From contig JACKAX010000019.1 in assembly GCA_020634875.1 (NCBI GenBank), positions 1 to 64,000 of the forward strand: a stretch of DNA of 64,000 nt. Direction: 5' to 3'. Below, piece after piece: positions 50,030 through 58,380 of this stretch. Positions within the stretch are counted from its first letter, which is position 1. Each line of letters starts with the position of its first letter. The notes beneath the pieces were generated by a model. The model ran no database searches and was not told the DNA's origin. It saw only the letters and a program-made list of their open reading frames with translations. The stretch comes from Anaerolineales bacterium (GTDB taxonomy: Bacteria; Chloroflexota; Anaerolineae; Anaerolineales; JABWBV01). The position numbers and the translations under genes were made by a program.

Positions 50030-52555
50030 TTAGGCGGGCATGGCCTCTAGTTCGTCTTCCGGTTTGGTTTCACTCTCCCCTTTTTTGAAGAGGAGAATAT
50101 CTTTGGTTTCTTTGCCATCATCGTCTGTTTTTGTTTCAATATCTACCATGATGTCGCTGAAATGTTCAAACCGGCCCGAAAGCAAGCCATCGGAGAGTGG
50201 GTCTTCGACTTTGTTTTGAATGACCCGGCGGAGGGGGCGTGCCCCAAATTCCTGGTCATAACCCAGGTCGGCAAGCAGATCCAATGCTTCGGGGGTGGCT
50301 TCGAGTGTGAGGTTGTATTCTTCCAGGCGGCGGGCGACTTTGTCGAGTTCCAGCCCGACGATTTGGCGCAGGTCATCTCGATTGAGGGAGCGGAAGATGA
50401 TGGTGCCATCCATGCGGTTGATGAATTCGGGGCGGAATGTGCGTTTGAGGGCGGCGTTCAATTTCTTTTGCATGTCGTTGAACGAGAGCCGTTCTTCCAG
50501 CTCTTCGTTGACTTTGAGGGCAAAGCCGAGGGAAGTCTGCTTTTTGATCATATCTGCGCCAACGTTGGAGGTCATGATGATGATGGCGTTGCGGAAGTCC
50601 ACTTTGCGGCCTTTGGCGTCGCTCAGACGACCTTCTTCCATGATTTGCAGGAGCATGTTGTGGACTTCGGGGTGGGCCTTTTCGATTTCGTCGAAAACAA
50701 CGATGGAGTACGGGCGGCGGCGCAGGCCCTCGGTCAGTTGTCCGGCTTCTTCGTAGCCGACGTACCCTGGGGGGGCACCGACGAGACGGCTGACGTTGTG
50801 CCGTTCCATGAATTCGGACATGTCCAGTTGGATGAGGGCGTCTTCGCTGCCAAACATAAATTTGGCGAGGGCCTTGGTTAGTTCGGTTTTGCCTACACCC
50901 GTTGGGCCGAGGAAGATAAAGGAGCCAATCGGGCGGCGGGGGTCTTTCAACCCCGCGCGGGCACGGCGCACCGCTTTCGAGATCATTTTGATTGCTTCTT
51001 CCTGCCCAATGATGTGGTCGCGGAGTTCATCTTCCATGTGCAAGAGACGCTCGGATTCTTCCTGAGCGATTTGCATAGTGGGGATGCCCGTCCACATGGC
51101 GACAACTTCGGCGATGTCCTGCGGGGTGACAATCGGGCTTTTTTCCCGATCCCAGCCGGTGCGGAGTTTTTCGAGTTGGCCTTCGAGGGCACTTTCGCGT
51201 TCGGTCAGTTCTTGAATGTCATCGTACAGCCCACCTTCGGCCGCGGCCGCCTGCTGGGCGCGGATTTCGCGGAGCTGGCTGATCAGGTCTTTGGCGGTTT
51301 TGGCGGCGGGGCTTTTATACATGCGAACCCGTGAGGAGGATTCATCAATCAGGTCAATTGCCTTGTCGGGCAGAAAGCGTTCGGTGACGTAGCGGGAGGA
51401 GAGATGCACGGCGGCTTCGATAGCTTCGTCTGTGATGGTGAGCCGGTGATGTTCTTCGTAGGCTTCGCGGATACCGTGGAGGATTTCGATGGCTTCTTCG
51501 ATGGAGGGTTCATCCACAGTGATGGGTTGGAAACGCCGTTCGAGGGCGGCGTCGCTTTCGATATGTTTGCGGTATTCTTCCAGGGTGGTGGCCCCGATTA
51601 CCTGCAGTTCCCCGCGGGAGAGGGCAGGTTTGAGGATATTCGCGGCATCCACGGATGATCCGGCGGCTCCGGCTCCAACAAGCATGTGTACTTCATCAAT
51701 AAACAGGATCGCGCCTGATTGTTTGAGTTCGTCTATGACGCGTTTGAGGCGTTCTTCAAACTGACCCCGGTACATCGTTCCGGCGACGAGGGAACCTACG
51801 TCGAGTTGGAGGAGGCGTTTGTCAAGCAGGGGGGTGGGGACATCGCCTTCGATGATGCGTTGGGCCAGCCCTTCAACAATCGCAGTTTTACCGACGCCGG
51901 GTTCGCCGATGAGGGCGGGGTTATTTTTCGTGCGGCGGGCGAGGATTTGGATCACTCGCTCAATTTCCATCTGGCGACCAATGACCGGGTCGAGTTTGCC
52001 TTCTTCGGCTTTAGCGGTCAGGTCGGTCGCTAATTGATCCACCATGGGGGTTTTCACTTTCTTTTTCTCTTGTTGTTCAGGTTTCTTGCCCGCGGGGGCG
52101 GCCTTGCGCGGGGTGCTGCTTTCTTGGAGAACACGGCGGGTTTGGCGGCGAATTTGTTCCGCGGTGACACCTAACTTTTGTAAGACATTCAGGGCAATGC
52201 CTTCACCGTAGTTAACCAGGCCTAATAGGATATGTTCGGTACCGATGTAGTGATGGCCCATCCGCTTGGCTTCTTCAAAAGCAAATTCAAGCACTTGTTG
52301 GGTGCCAGGGGAGAGGTCAATTTTGCCGCCCCGGTACTGGCCGGTGCCAGTGAGACGTTGAACCATTTCTTGGACGCGGCGCGTTTCCAAGCCCAGTTCG
52401 CGGAGAACGCGTCCAGCGACTCCCCCTTCCTCGCGAATCAATCCCAGGAGTAAATGTTCGGTGCCAATATAATTATGTCGCATGCGTTCGGCCTCTTCGT
52501 GTGCAAGGCTTAAAACGCGTCTCGCTCGTTGGGTGAGTCGATCTTTACCAGACAA
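50030..52555 (-). CDS. clpC: ClpC-type ATP-dependent protease ATPase
   Basis: 841 residues. Two Clp_N repeats (about 10-145), first AAA+ module with GEPGVGKT, a middle region with the UVR/coiled-coil segment ([22 protein letters not shown] region), a second AAA+ module with GPTGVGKT and [15 protein letters not shown], and the D2 small domain. It unfolds proteins for ClpP. The start is taken as the TTG at 52555 because AAGGAGG is seven bases upstream; 13 further codons up to another TTG are unlikely. ctsR, mcsA and mcsB, which often precede clpC in Gram-positives, are absent. The ORF is complete and ends in an acidic tail. Confidence 0.96.
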   Translation of the reverse strand: MSGKDRLTQRARRVLSLAHEEAERMRHNYIGTEHLLLGLIREEGGVAGRVLRELGLETRRVQEMVQRLTGTGQYRGGKIDLSPGTQQVLEFAFEEAKRMGHHYIGTEHILLGLVNYGEGIALNVLQKLGVTAEQIRRQTRRVLQESSTPRKAAPAGKKPEQQEKKKVKTPMVDQLATDLTAKAEEGKLDPVIGRQMEIERVIQILARRTKNNPALIGEPGVGKTAIVEGLAQRIIEGDVPTPLLDKRLLQLDVGSLVAGTMYRGQFEERLKRVIDELKQSGAILFIDEVHMLVGAGAAGSSVDAANILKPALSRGELQVIGATTLEEYRKHIESDAALERRFQPITVDEPSIEEAIEILHGIREAYEEHHRLTITDEAIEAAVHLSSRYVTERFLPDKAIDLIDESSSRVRMYKSPAAKTAKDLISQLREIRAQQAAAAEGGLYDDIQELTERESALEGQLEKLRTGWDREKSPIVTPQDIAEVVAMWTGIPTMQIAQEESERLLHMEDELRDHIIGQEEAIKMISKAVRRARAGLKDPRRPIGSFIFLGPTGVGKTELTKALAKFMFGSEDALIQLDMSEFMERHNVSRLVGAPPGYVGYEEAGQLTEGLRRRPYSIVVFDEIEKAHPEVHNMLLQIMEEGRLSDAKGRKVDFRNAIIIMTSNVGADMIKKQTSLGFALKVNEELEERLSFNDMQKKLNAALKRTFRPEFINRMDGTIIFRSLNRDDLRQIVGLELDKVARRLEEYNLTLEATPEALDLLADLGYDQEFGARPLRRVIQNKVEDPLSDGLLSGRFEHFSDIMVDIETKTDDDGKETKDILLFKKGESETKPEDELEAMPA

Positions 52556-52634
52556 AGTACTGCCTCCTTGCCCGTTCAAGCGAACGGAGTGCAATGATAA
52601 TTTATAACTAGGCTAAGAGAGAACATGCTCCGAA

Positions 52635-52668
52635 AAAAGGGTGTGGGTTGTATATCCCACACCCTTTT
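52635..52668 (-). terminator. second terminator between rpsA and clpC
   Basis: AAAAGGGTGTGGG (52635-52647) and CCCACACCCTTTT (52656-52668), 13 perfect pairs, eight-base loop, with A/T runs on both sides. Together with the hairpin at 52761 it insulates clpC from the upstream S1 gene. Confidence 0.85.
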
Positions 52669-52760
52669 CAGGGGATACTTCGCAACTTAGCAATTGTATA
52701 TAAAAAATTCTACCAGAAATTATCTTATAGCGGATCAGTGAGCTCTAAGAAGAGTATAAG

Positions 52761-52795
52761 AAAAGCGCACCACTGGATAACTAGGGTGCGCTTTT
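52761..52795 (-). terminator. terminator of the S1 gene
   Basis: AAAAGCGCACC (52761-52771) pairs with GGTGCGCTTTT (52785-52795), 11 pairs with a 13-base loop and T-runs on either side. It lies about 45 bases after the S1 stop on the minus strand. The remainder of the 283-base gap 52556-52838 holds no gene. Confidence 0.88.
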
Positions 52796-52838
52796 TATAG
52801 AAAACTTAGGCTGTGGAGCGTTTTTGGCAGCTCAACGG

Positions 52839-54095
52839 TTAAGTATTGTCTTCTGGAGCCTCTGCTTCGGGAGTTTCGTCGCTTTCGGCCATTGCCATTT
52901 TTAAATCCAGGTCAGCGTAAGCGAGCGAGTTAACTTTACGAAGGCTTAACCCGATGCGGTGGTTGTTGGGGTCAATTTTGATAACCCGGAGGGTAAGAAC
53001 ATCGCCATCCTTTAATACTTCTTTGGGGTGTTCGATCCGTTGTTCGCTGAGTTCGGAAATGTGGATCAACCCTTCAAGGTCAGTATTTTCGATGCGGGCG
53101 AAAGCTCCAAATTTTGCCAGACGGACAATCTTTGCCTGGACAAGCTGGCCTTCACGGAAAACCGCGACTTTTTCGGGCCAGGGGTCGGATTGTAATTGGC
53201 GAATGGAGAGGCCGATGCGTTTGTTGGCTTCGTCAATATTGATGACTTTGACTTTAACTTCCTGTCCAACTTTGAGAACCTGGCTGGGATGAGTGATGTG
53301 TTCCCAGGATATTTCCGTCATGTGAACAAGTCCATCAGCACCATTGATGTTGACGAATGCGCCAAAATCAGCCAAGCTGGTCACACGCCCGGCCAGAACG
53401 TCACCTTCTTTGATTTCTTCGAGGAGGCGATCTTTGAAGATTTCACGGGATTCTTGAAGGGCAGCTAGTTCAGAGAAAATCAAGCGGCGGCGTTCGCGAT
53501 CTACTTCAATCGCTTTGACGATGATTGCCTGACCGGTCATTTTCGCCCAGCGCTGATCGGGGGTGTTGCCACCACCGTAGGCCATACGGCGAGAGGGGCT
53601 AACCTGAGAGGCGGGTACGAAACCGCGCAAGCGTCCCATTTTGACGATCAGACCGCCTTTATTGTAGCCAGCGATCGTGCCTTCGTGAATCTGATTGGAA
53701 GACACCAGTTGTTCAGCCGAACTCCAATCTTCCTCTTCAATGGCTTTGGCGCGAGAAAGCACCAAGTTCCCATTTGAATCTTCAGGGCTGACGACATAAA
53801 CAGCGATTTCTTTCCCTAGTTCAATCAACTGTCGTTCTTCAGGATCAAGCTGGCTGACCTCTTTGCCAGGAATAATCCCTTCTGACTTCGCCCCGATACT
53901 AACAAGGACTTCGTCATCATTGATGCCTACAACAACGCCCGAACGAATTTCACCTTGACGAGGGAGGTCAAGGTTGACTTCTTCTTGAGCGAGTAAATCT
54001 TCCATAGAGGGTTGGGCTTCAGTCTCCTCCGTGAGTTGTGTGTGGTTGCTCTCCGGCATTTCTTCTTGCGTGAGCAATTCCTGTTCTTGTTCCAT
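52839..54095 (-). CDS. rpsA: 30S ribosomal protein S1-like protein, four S1 domains
   Basis: 418 residues. After an acidic Glu/Gln-rich N-terminus come four S1 RNA-binding domains, clearest for the third (GRVTSLADFGAFVNI … GLVHMTEISW) and fourth (AKIVRLAKFGAFARI … GLIHISELSE). Four domains is the usual number outside the proteobacteria. It helps mRNA binding to the ribosome. The ATG at 54095 is chosen because the acidic conserved N-terminus starts there; GGAG lies 13 bases upstream. A strong promoter is just ahead. The gene ends before two terminators. Confidence 0.93.
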   Translation of the reverse strand: MEQEQELLTQEEMPESNHTQLTEETEAQPSMEDLLAQEEVNLDLPRQGEIRSGVVVGINDDEVLVSIGAKSEGIIPGKEVSQLDPEERQLIELGKEIAVYVVSPEDSNGNLVLSRAKAIEEEDWSSAEQLVSSNQIHEGTIAGYNKGGLIVKMGRLRGFVPASQVSPSRRMAYGGGNTPDQRWAKMTGQAIIVKAIEVDRERRRLIFSELAALQESREIFKDRLLEEIKEGDVLAGRVTSLADFGAFVNINGADGLVHMTEISWEHITHPSQVLKVGQEVKVKVINIDEANKRIGLSIRQLQSDPWPEKVAVFREGQLVQAKIVRLAKFGAFARIENTDLEGLIHISELSEQRIEHPKEVLKDGDVLTLRVIKIDPNNHRIGLSLRKVNSLAYADLDLKMAMAESDETPEAEAPEDNT

Positions 54096-54134
54096 AAGTA
54101 AAAAATAGCTCCAGTTAAGTGACGTTAAACGAAT

Positions 54135-54163
54135 ATTATAAAGGGTGAGATGCAACTTGGCAA
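54135..54163 (-). promoter_or_regulatory. sigma70-type promoter of the S1 gene
   Basis: Minus-strand TTGCCA (54163-54158) and TATAAT (54140-54135), spacer 17 bases. The message would start near 54128, giving a leader of about 33 bases. Confidence 0.8.
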
Positions 54164-54262
54164 CCTTTGTGGTAACATTGGCACTTGCTTTCTAAACTCT
54201 CACTGCTGGATCTTCGAGGAAGTATCTTAAACTCTTCCAAGAAGTCATTTTGAGGAAATCGT

Positions 54263-55369
54263 ATGCCCGCTATTTTTCCGTTTACAGCTATCGTTGGTCA
54301 GGAACGTATGAAACGCGCATTGCTGCTCAATGCCATTGATCAGCGGATCGGTGGTTTGTTGATCCGTGGGGAACGGGGCACAGCAAAATCTACCGCAGCC
54401 CGTGCGCTTGCCGCTCTTCTGCCCGAGATGGATGTTTTTATTGACTCTCCTTTCAACGATGACCCGAATTCGCCCGAAACCTGGTCTGATTGGGTTCGGG
54501 ATCGCAAAGCGCACGGTGCCGAACTCCAGATCGGGAAGCATCGTATTCGTTTTATTGATCTTCCGGTCAGCGCTACTGAAGACCGTGTAGTTGGTACGCT
54601 TGATATTGAGCAGGCGATCAAAAAGGGGGAACGTAAGTTTGAACCGGGTGTATTGGCCGCGGCCAACCGGGGCCTTTTGTACATTGATGAAGTCAACCTG
54701 TTAGATGATCATGTCGTGGATCTACTCCTTGACTCGGCGGCGATGGGCGTCAACATTGTGGAACGCGAAGGCATTTCGTTTATGCACCCCGCACGTTTTA
54801 TTTTGATCGGAACGATGAACCCCGAAGAAGGCGACCTACGCCCGCAACTCCTCGATCGGTTTGCGCTTTCCGTCGAAATTCGCGGGATCCGCGACCCGCG
54901 CGAACGCGTCCTGATCATGGAACGTCACCTGGAATTTGAAACCAATCCCGAAAACTTCCGCGAGAAATGGTTGCCGCAAGAACAATCCATGACCCAAAAG
55001 ATTGAAGCCGCCCGAAAAATTGTGGATAAAGTGCAATATACCCGCCGCGACATGGTTTCGATTGCCGCCCTCACTTCCTCTCTCCAAGTGGACGGACACC
55101 GCGCGGATTTGGTTATCCTCAAAGCGGCCCGTGCCCATGCCGCGTTCGAGGGCCGCACGCAAATCACTGACCGCGACATTGCCCTCGCAGCGGAGTTAGC
55201 TCTTCCCCATCGGATTCGCCGTGGCCCGTTCAACCAGGCCGAAATTGGTGTGGAAGAACTGCAAGACCGCATTTCGCAGCTCCAAAGCCAATCTACTGGG
55301 GATGATGGCGCAAGTGAAATGAGTGAACAACAAGAGGCTGATCAAAGCCAGGTAAAAAAAAAGCGGTAG
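54263..55369 (+). CDS. chlI: chelatase AAA+ subunit (ChlI-type), 0-frame product
   Basis: 368 residues, AAA+ motor of the Mg/Co-chelatase group: FPFTAIVGQERMKRALLLNA at the start, Walker A GERGTAKS (36-43), Walker B LLYIDEVNLL (138-147), and NPEEGDLRPQLLDRFALSVEI with sensor 1 and the arginine finger. It drives insertion of a metal into a tetrapyrrole together with a VWA subunit and a large catalytic subunit (ChlH or CobN), which is not in the window. GAGG precedes the ATG. The gene ends in an acidic Gln-rich linker and a run of nine A before the stop; this is where the -1 frame of the VWA part takes over. Confidence 0.92.
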   Translation: MPAIFPFTAIVGQERMKRALLLNAIDQRIGGLLIRGERGTAKSTAARALAALLPEMDVFIDSPFNDDPNSPETWSDWVRDRKAHGAELQIGKHRIRFIDLPVSATEDRVVGTLDIEQAIKKGERKFEPGVLAAANRGLLYIDEVNLLDDHVVDLLLDSAAMGVNIVEREGISFMHPARFILIGTMNPEEGDLRPQLLDRFALSVEIRGIRDPRERVLIMERHLEFETNPENFREKWLPQEQSMTQKIEAARKIVDKVQYTRRDMVSIAALTSSLQVDGHRADLVILKAARAHAAFEGRTQITDRDIALAAELALPHRIRRGPFNQAEIGVEELQDRISQLQSQSTGDDGASEMSEQQEADQSQVKKKR

Positions 55370-56316
55370 ATTCTGAAACCGGTGAAGAAACATCCCAACG
55401 CGGGCCGGTTGAACCCGGCCCGCAGGATGTTTTTCATTCGGGAAGTGCGAACTGGTGGGATGGGGGAGAAAAAGTCAAAACGTCTCAAGCCTTTGCCCCA
55501 CGTAAATTAGATACCCCCCTCGACAAAATGACCCGCCACCATACGGGGCGGCGTTCACGCTCGCGCACGGATCGCAAACGTGGCCGGTACATTCAAGCCC
55601 GCCCAGCCCACGGGAAAACCAACGATCTGGCATTTGATGCGACGTTACGGGCCGCGGCTCCCTTCCAACAGACGCGAACCGAACAGCGCGAGCATGTGGC
55701 CTTTGCCATTCAACCCGAAGATTTGCATCGCAAAGTACGGGTACGGCGCACCGCGAACCTGGTTTTGTTTGTGGTGGACGCGTCTTGGTCCATGGCGGTC
55801 GCTGAGCGGATGTCGGCGACGAAAGGGGCTATTCTTTCGTTGTTGACGGATGCGTACCAACGGCGGGATCGCGTGGGGTTGGTAGTCTTTCAAAAGGATC
55901 GTGCCCGGCTTATCCTGCCACCGACGAATTCAGTGCAGTTGGCGCAACGTGCGTTGGCGGAGATTCCTGTTGGGGGCAAGACTCCGCTTTCGGCAGGGTT
56001 GTTTTTGGCGTATCAGGTGGTGCGGCAGGAGGGGTTCACGCACCCGGATGTGGAGCCTTTGATCATTCTCTTGACCGATGGCGCGGGCAATGTTTCGATG
56101 ACGGGGAACCTCGCTCCGCAAAAGGAAGCGCATCAACTGGCGGAACAAATTGCATTGGAAGGGATTCGGAGTGTGGTGATTAACATGGAACACGCCGCGT
56201 TTGATCAGGGGTTGGCGCAATTGCTGGCCCAACACCTGAAAAGCCCTTGTTATACATTGAGCGAATTGAAAGCAGAAAGTTTGTTACAAACCGTGCGCGC
56301 CGAAATGGGCGTGTAG
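54263..56316 (+). CDS. chlD: chelatase AAA+/VWA subunit (ChlD-type) made by -1 frameshift
   Basis: A predicted fused product of about 684 residues: 54263-55363 in the ChlI frame, then 55363-56316 in the -1 frame. The -1 frame is open through the whole interval and encodes a Pro/acidic linker with HSGSANWWDGG and APRKLDTPLDK, then a basic segment (RHHTGRRSRSR) and a VWA domain. The metal-ion site DASWS lies at 55777-55791, with a further TDG later. This is the domain order of ChlD/BchD. An ATG at 55528 has no ribosome site and would cut off the linker. One gene would thus give both the small motor subunit and the larger VWA subunit. The gene for the catalytic subunit must lie elsewhere. Confidence 0.82.
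55357..55423 (+). promoter_or_regulatory. -1 frameshift site: A AAA AAG heptamer with downstream hairpin
   Basis: The nine-A run at 55354-55362 plus G forms A_AAA_AAG (55357-55363) in the correct phase of the ChlI frame, with the stop TAG only six bases later (55367-55369). A G/C hairpin, GCGGGCCGG (55400-55408) with CCGGCCCGC (55415-55423), follows 36 bases downstream, further than the usual 5-10. AGAGG (55333-55337) lies upstream and could act as an internal Shine-Dalgarno stimulator, though at 19 bases it is also rather far. Confidence 0.8.
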
Positions 56317-56328
56317 TAGGAGCTCCCT

Positions 56329-57312
56329 TTGTCTACCCCAGTTATTTCCGTTTCTAAACTAAGTAAACACTACAAAGTACCCGTGCGCGAGGCGGGTTTG
56401 AAGGCTTCGGTGGCGAGCCTGTTTAACCGGAAATACCGGGAAGTGCGAGCCGTGGATGAGATCGGGTTCAAGATTGAGCCGGGGGAGGTGGTCGGGTTTT
56501 TGGGGCCGAACGGGGCTGGGAAAACGACAACGTTGAAGATGTTGTCCGGGTTGTTGCACCCGACGGGGGGGGATTTGTCGGTGTTGGGGTACGAACCCCG
56601 CCAGCGGCAAGCAGAATTTTTGAGCCAGATCACGTTGGTGATGGGGAATCGGAATCAGTTGTCTTGGGATTTACCTGCGTTAGATTCGTTTGATTTGAAC
56701 CGGGCGATTTATGGGCTGCCGCAAGATACGTTTAAGAAGGTGCGGGATGAGTTTATTGAATTGCTCGAAGTGGGGGAGTTGGTGCAGAAACCGATCCGTA
56801 ATTTGTCTTTGGGCGAGCGGATGAAGATGGAAATTATCGGGGCGTTGCTCCACACGCCGAAGGTGTTGTATCTAGACGAGCCAACGATTGGCCTGGATGT
56901 GACGATGCAGCGGCGCATCCGCAAATTTGTGGCGGAGTACAACCAGCGTTACGGCGCGACCGTGTTGCTAACCAGTCACTATATGGCCGATGTGGAAGCG
57001 TTGTGCAAGCGGGTGATCGTGATCCATCATGGCAAGTTGCTATACGATGGTGGCCTGGCTGGGTTGGTGGAACGCTTTTCGGCGTACAAAACGTTGGGGA
57101 TCACGTTGGAAAATGGGCGACAAGCGGATTTGGCTTCGTATGGCGAAGTCGTTGGAAATGAAGCGGGCCGAGTGGTGCTACGCGTCCCCAAAGCGGATAC
57201 GACCCAAACCGCTGCCCGTCTCCTCACCGATCTCCCCGTCGCCGACCTGACAATTGAAGACCCGCCGATTGAAGAGGTGATTGAGCAAGTGTTCGCGGGG
57301 GGAGAAGAATGA
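56329..57312 (+). CDS. ABC transporter ATP-binding protein (ABC-2 export type)
   Basis: 327 residues. Walker A GPNGAGKTTT, Q-loop region, signature LSLGERMK, Walker B VLYLDEPTIGLD, and the switch His in TSHYMAD. The last 90 residues form the additional C-terminal domain common in NatA/DRA-type exporters. The start is the TTG at 56329, with AGGAG six bases ahead. Only 12 bases separate it from the chelatase VWA stop, so it may be read from the same message. It overlaps the permease gene by four bases. Substrate unknown. Confidence 0.95.
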   Translation: MSTPVISVSKLSKHYKVPVREAGLKASVASLFNRKYREVRAVDEIGFKIEPGEVVGFLGPNGAGKTTTLKMLSGLLHPTGGDLSVLGYEPRQRQAEFLSQITLVMGNRNQLSWDLPALDSFDLNRAIYGLPQDTFKKVRDEFIELLEVGELVQKPIRNLSLGERMKMEIIGALLHTPKVLYLDEPTIGLDVTMQRRIRKFVAEYNQRYGATVLLTSHYMADVEALCKRVIVIHHGKLLYDGGLAGLVERFSAYKTLGITLENGRQADLASYGEVVGNEAGRVVLRVPKADTTQTAARLLTDLPVADLTIEDPPIEEVIEQVFAGGEE

Positions 57313-58112
57313 AACGTTACCTCGACTTCTACCTCACCTCGATGAAAATCGCCATTATGGAGCAAATCCAGTATCAGGTGGCGAATTATTTTTATATGAT
57401 CGGCATGATTGCCGAGCCGGTCATTTATCTCGTTGTCTGGTCCACGGTGGCAAACGCACAGGGCGGGGAAGTGGGCGGATACACGGCAGGGCAGTTCGCG
57501 GCGTATTACATCGTGTGGACGTTGGTGCGGAATATGAACATCGTTTTTACGCCGTATGGGTGGGAGTGGCGGATTCAGCGCGGGCAGTTGTCCTCGGCGT
57601 TGTTGCGCCCGATTCATCCGCTGCATAGTGATGTGGCGTTTTTCGCGGGGTGGAAGTTTGTGGTGATCGTGTTGTGGCTGCCATTAGCGGCGATTTTGGC
57701 ATTGATCTTCAAACCTACCCTCAGTCCAACGTGGATCGAAGTGGTCGTCTTTTTCTTCGCGATTTGGGGTGCGTATCTGCTGAGGACGATGTTGTTGTCA
57801 CTGTTGGGAATGATCACGTTTTGGACAACGCGGGTGAGCGCGATTTATGAGTTGTTTTTTGCCCTGGAATTGATCCTGTCCGGGCGGTTGGTGCCCATGT
57901 CGCTGATGCCGCAATGGGTTCAGAACGTGTCGGACTTTTTGCCGTTCAAGTGGGCGTTCCAATATCCGATTGAGGCGTTGGTGGGCCATTTGCCCGCGCA
58001 AGAGCTTTTTTCGGGCTTAGGGATGCAGGTTTTGTGGATTTTGATCGGGACGTTTTTGGTGGGGATTGTGTGGCGGATGGGGATCAAGCGGTTTTCGGCA
58101 GTGGGGAATTAG
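57309..58112 (+). CDS. ABC-2 type permease
   Basis: 267 residues, six membrane helices, of the ABC-2 family group that pairs with the ATPase just upstream (N-terminal MKRYLDFYLTSMKIAIMEQIQYQVANY; FTPYGWEWRIQRGQLSSALLRPI; a later FALELILSGRLVPMSLMPQW). Many relatives are encoded as two successive permease genes; here only one is present, so the transporter may be a homodimer. ATGA overlap with the ATPase gene. Substrate unknown. Confidence 0.92.
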   Translation: MKRYLDFYLTSMKIAIMEQIQYQVANYFYMIGMIAEPVIYLVVWSTVANAQGGEVGGYTAGQFAAYYIVWTLVRNMNIVFTPYGWEWRIQRGQLSSALLRPIHPLHSDVAFFAGWKFVVIVLWLPLAAILALIFKPTLSPTWIEVVVFFFAIWGAYLLRTMLLSLLGMITFWTTRVSAIYELFFALELILSGRLVPMSLMPQWVQNVSDFLPFKWAFQYPIEALVGHLPAQELFSGLGMQVLWILIGTFLVGIVWRMGIKRFSAVGN

Positions 58113-58127
58113 CGCGGCAGGGGAGGG

Positions 58128-58282
58128 GGTAACTGACCGAGGTTGCTATCATCCCTGAAAAACCGAGTTTTTTCCCTGACAGCGGGAGTTTCATGCTAGA
58201 AAAGGCTCCTTAAAAGCAGGTTTGTTCCGCCAGAAAGGCAAAAACTCGGTTTTTCGTCGTCAAGGTAGCAACCAGTGTTACC
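58128..58282 (+). repeat. 155-base palindromic repeat element (MITE/REP-like)
   Basis: The outer ends GGTAAC (58128-58133) and GTTACC (58277-58282), then GGTTGCTA (58141-58148) and TAGCAACC (58266-58273), then GAAAAACCGAGTTTTT and AAAAACTCGGTTTTTC pair in inverted order, leaving a 55-base centre. It has no coding capacity. The layout fits a miniature inverted-repeat element or a mobile REP-type unit in the 268-base gap. No second copy was noticed in this window. Confidence 0.65.
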
Positions 58283-58380
58283 CAGTTCACAGTAAATCTG
58301 TGAAAAGTTCCATTCCTCCTCCTTAAATCCCTATTACAATAGAGTGAATTTCCCCCTGGCTTTTTCAACTGGAGCTAAAT

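Noticed and set aside
55528..56316. A separate VWA gene starting at the ATG at 55528
   Set aside because: No ribosome site precedes it, and the same frame is coding-like for 165 bases upstream, back to the slippery A-run. Frameshift expression explains the data better.
54263..56316. ChlI/ChlD as evidence for chlorophyll synthesis and phototrophy
   Set aside because: The AAA+ and VWA subunits are shared with cobalt chelatases, and no bch or reaction-centre gene is in the window. The PucC-like transporter alone is not enough.
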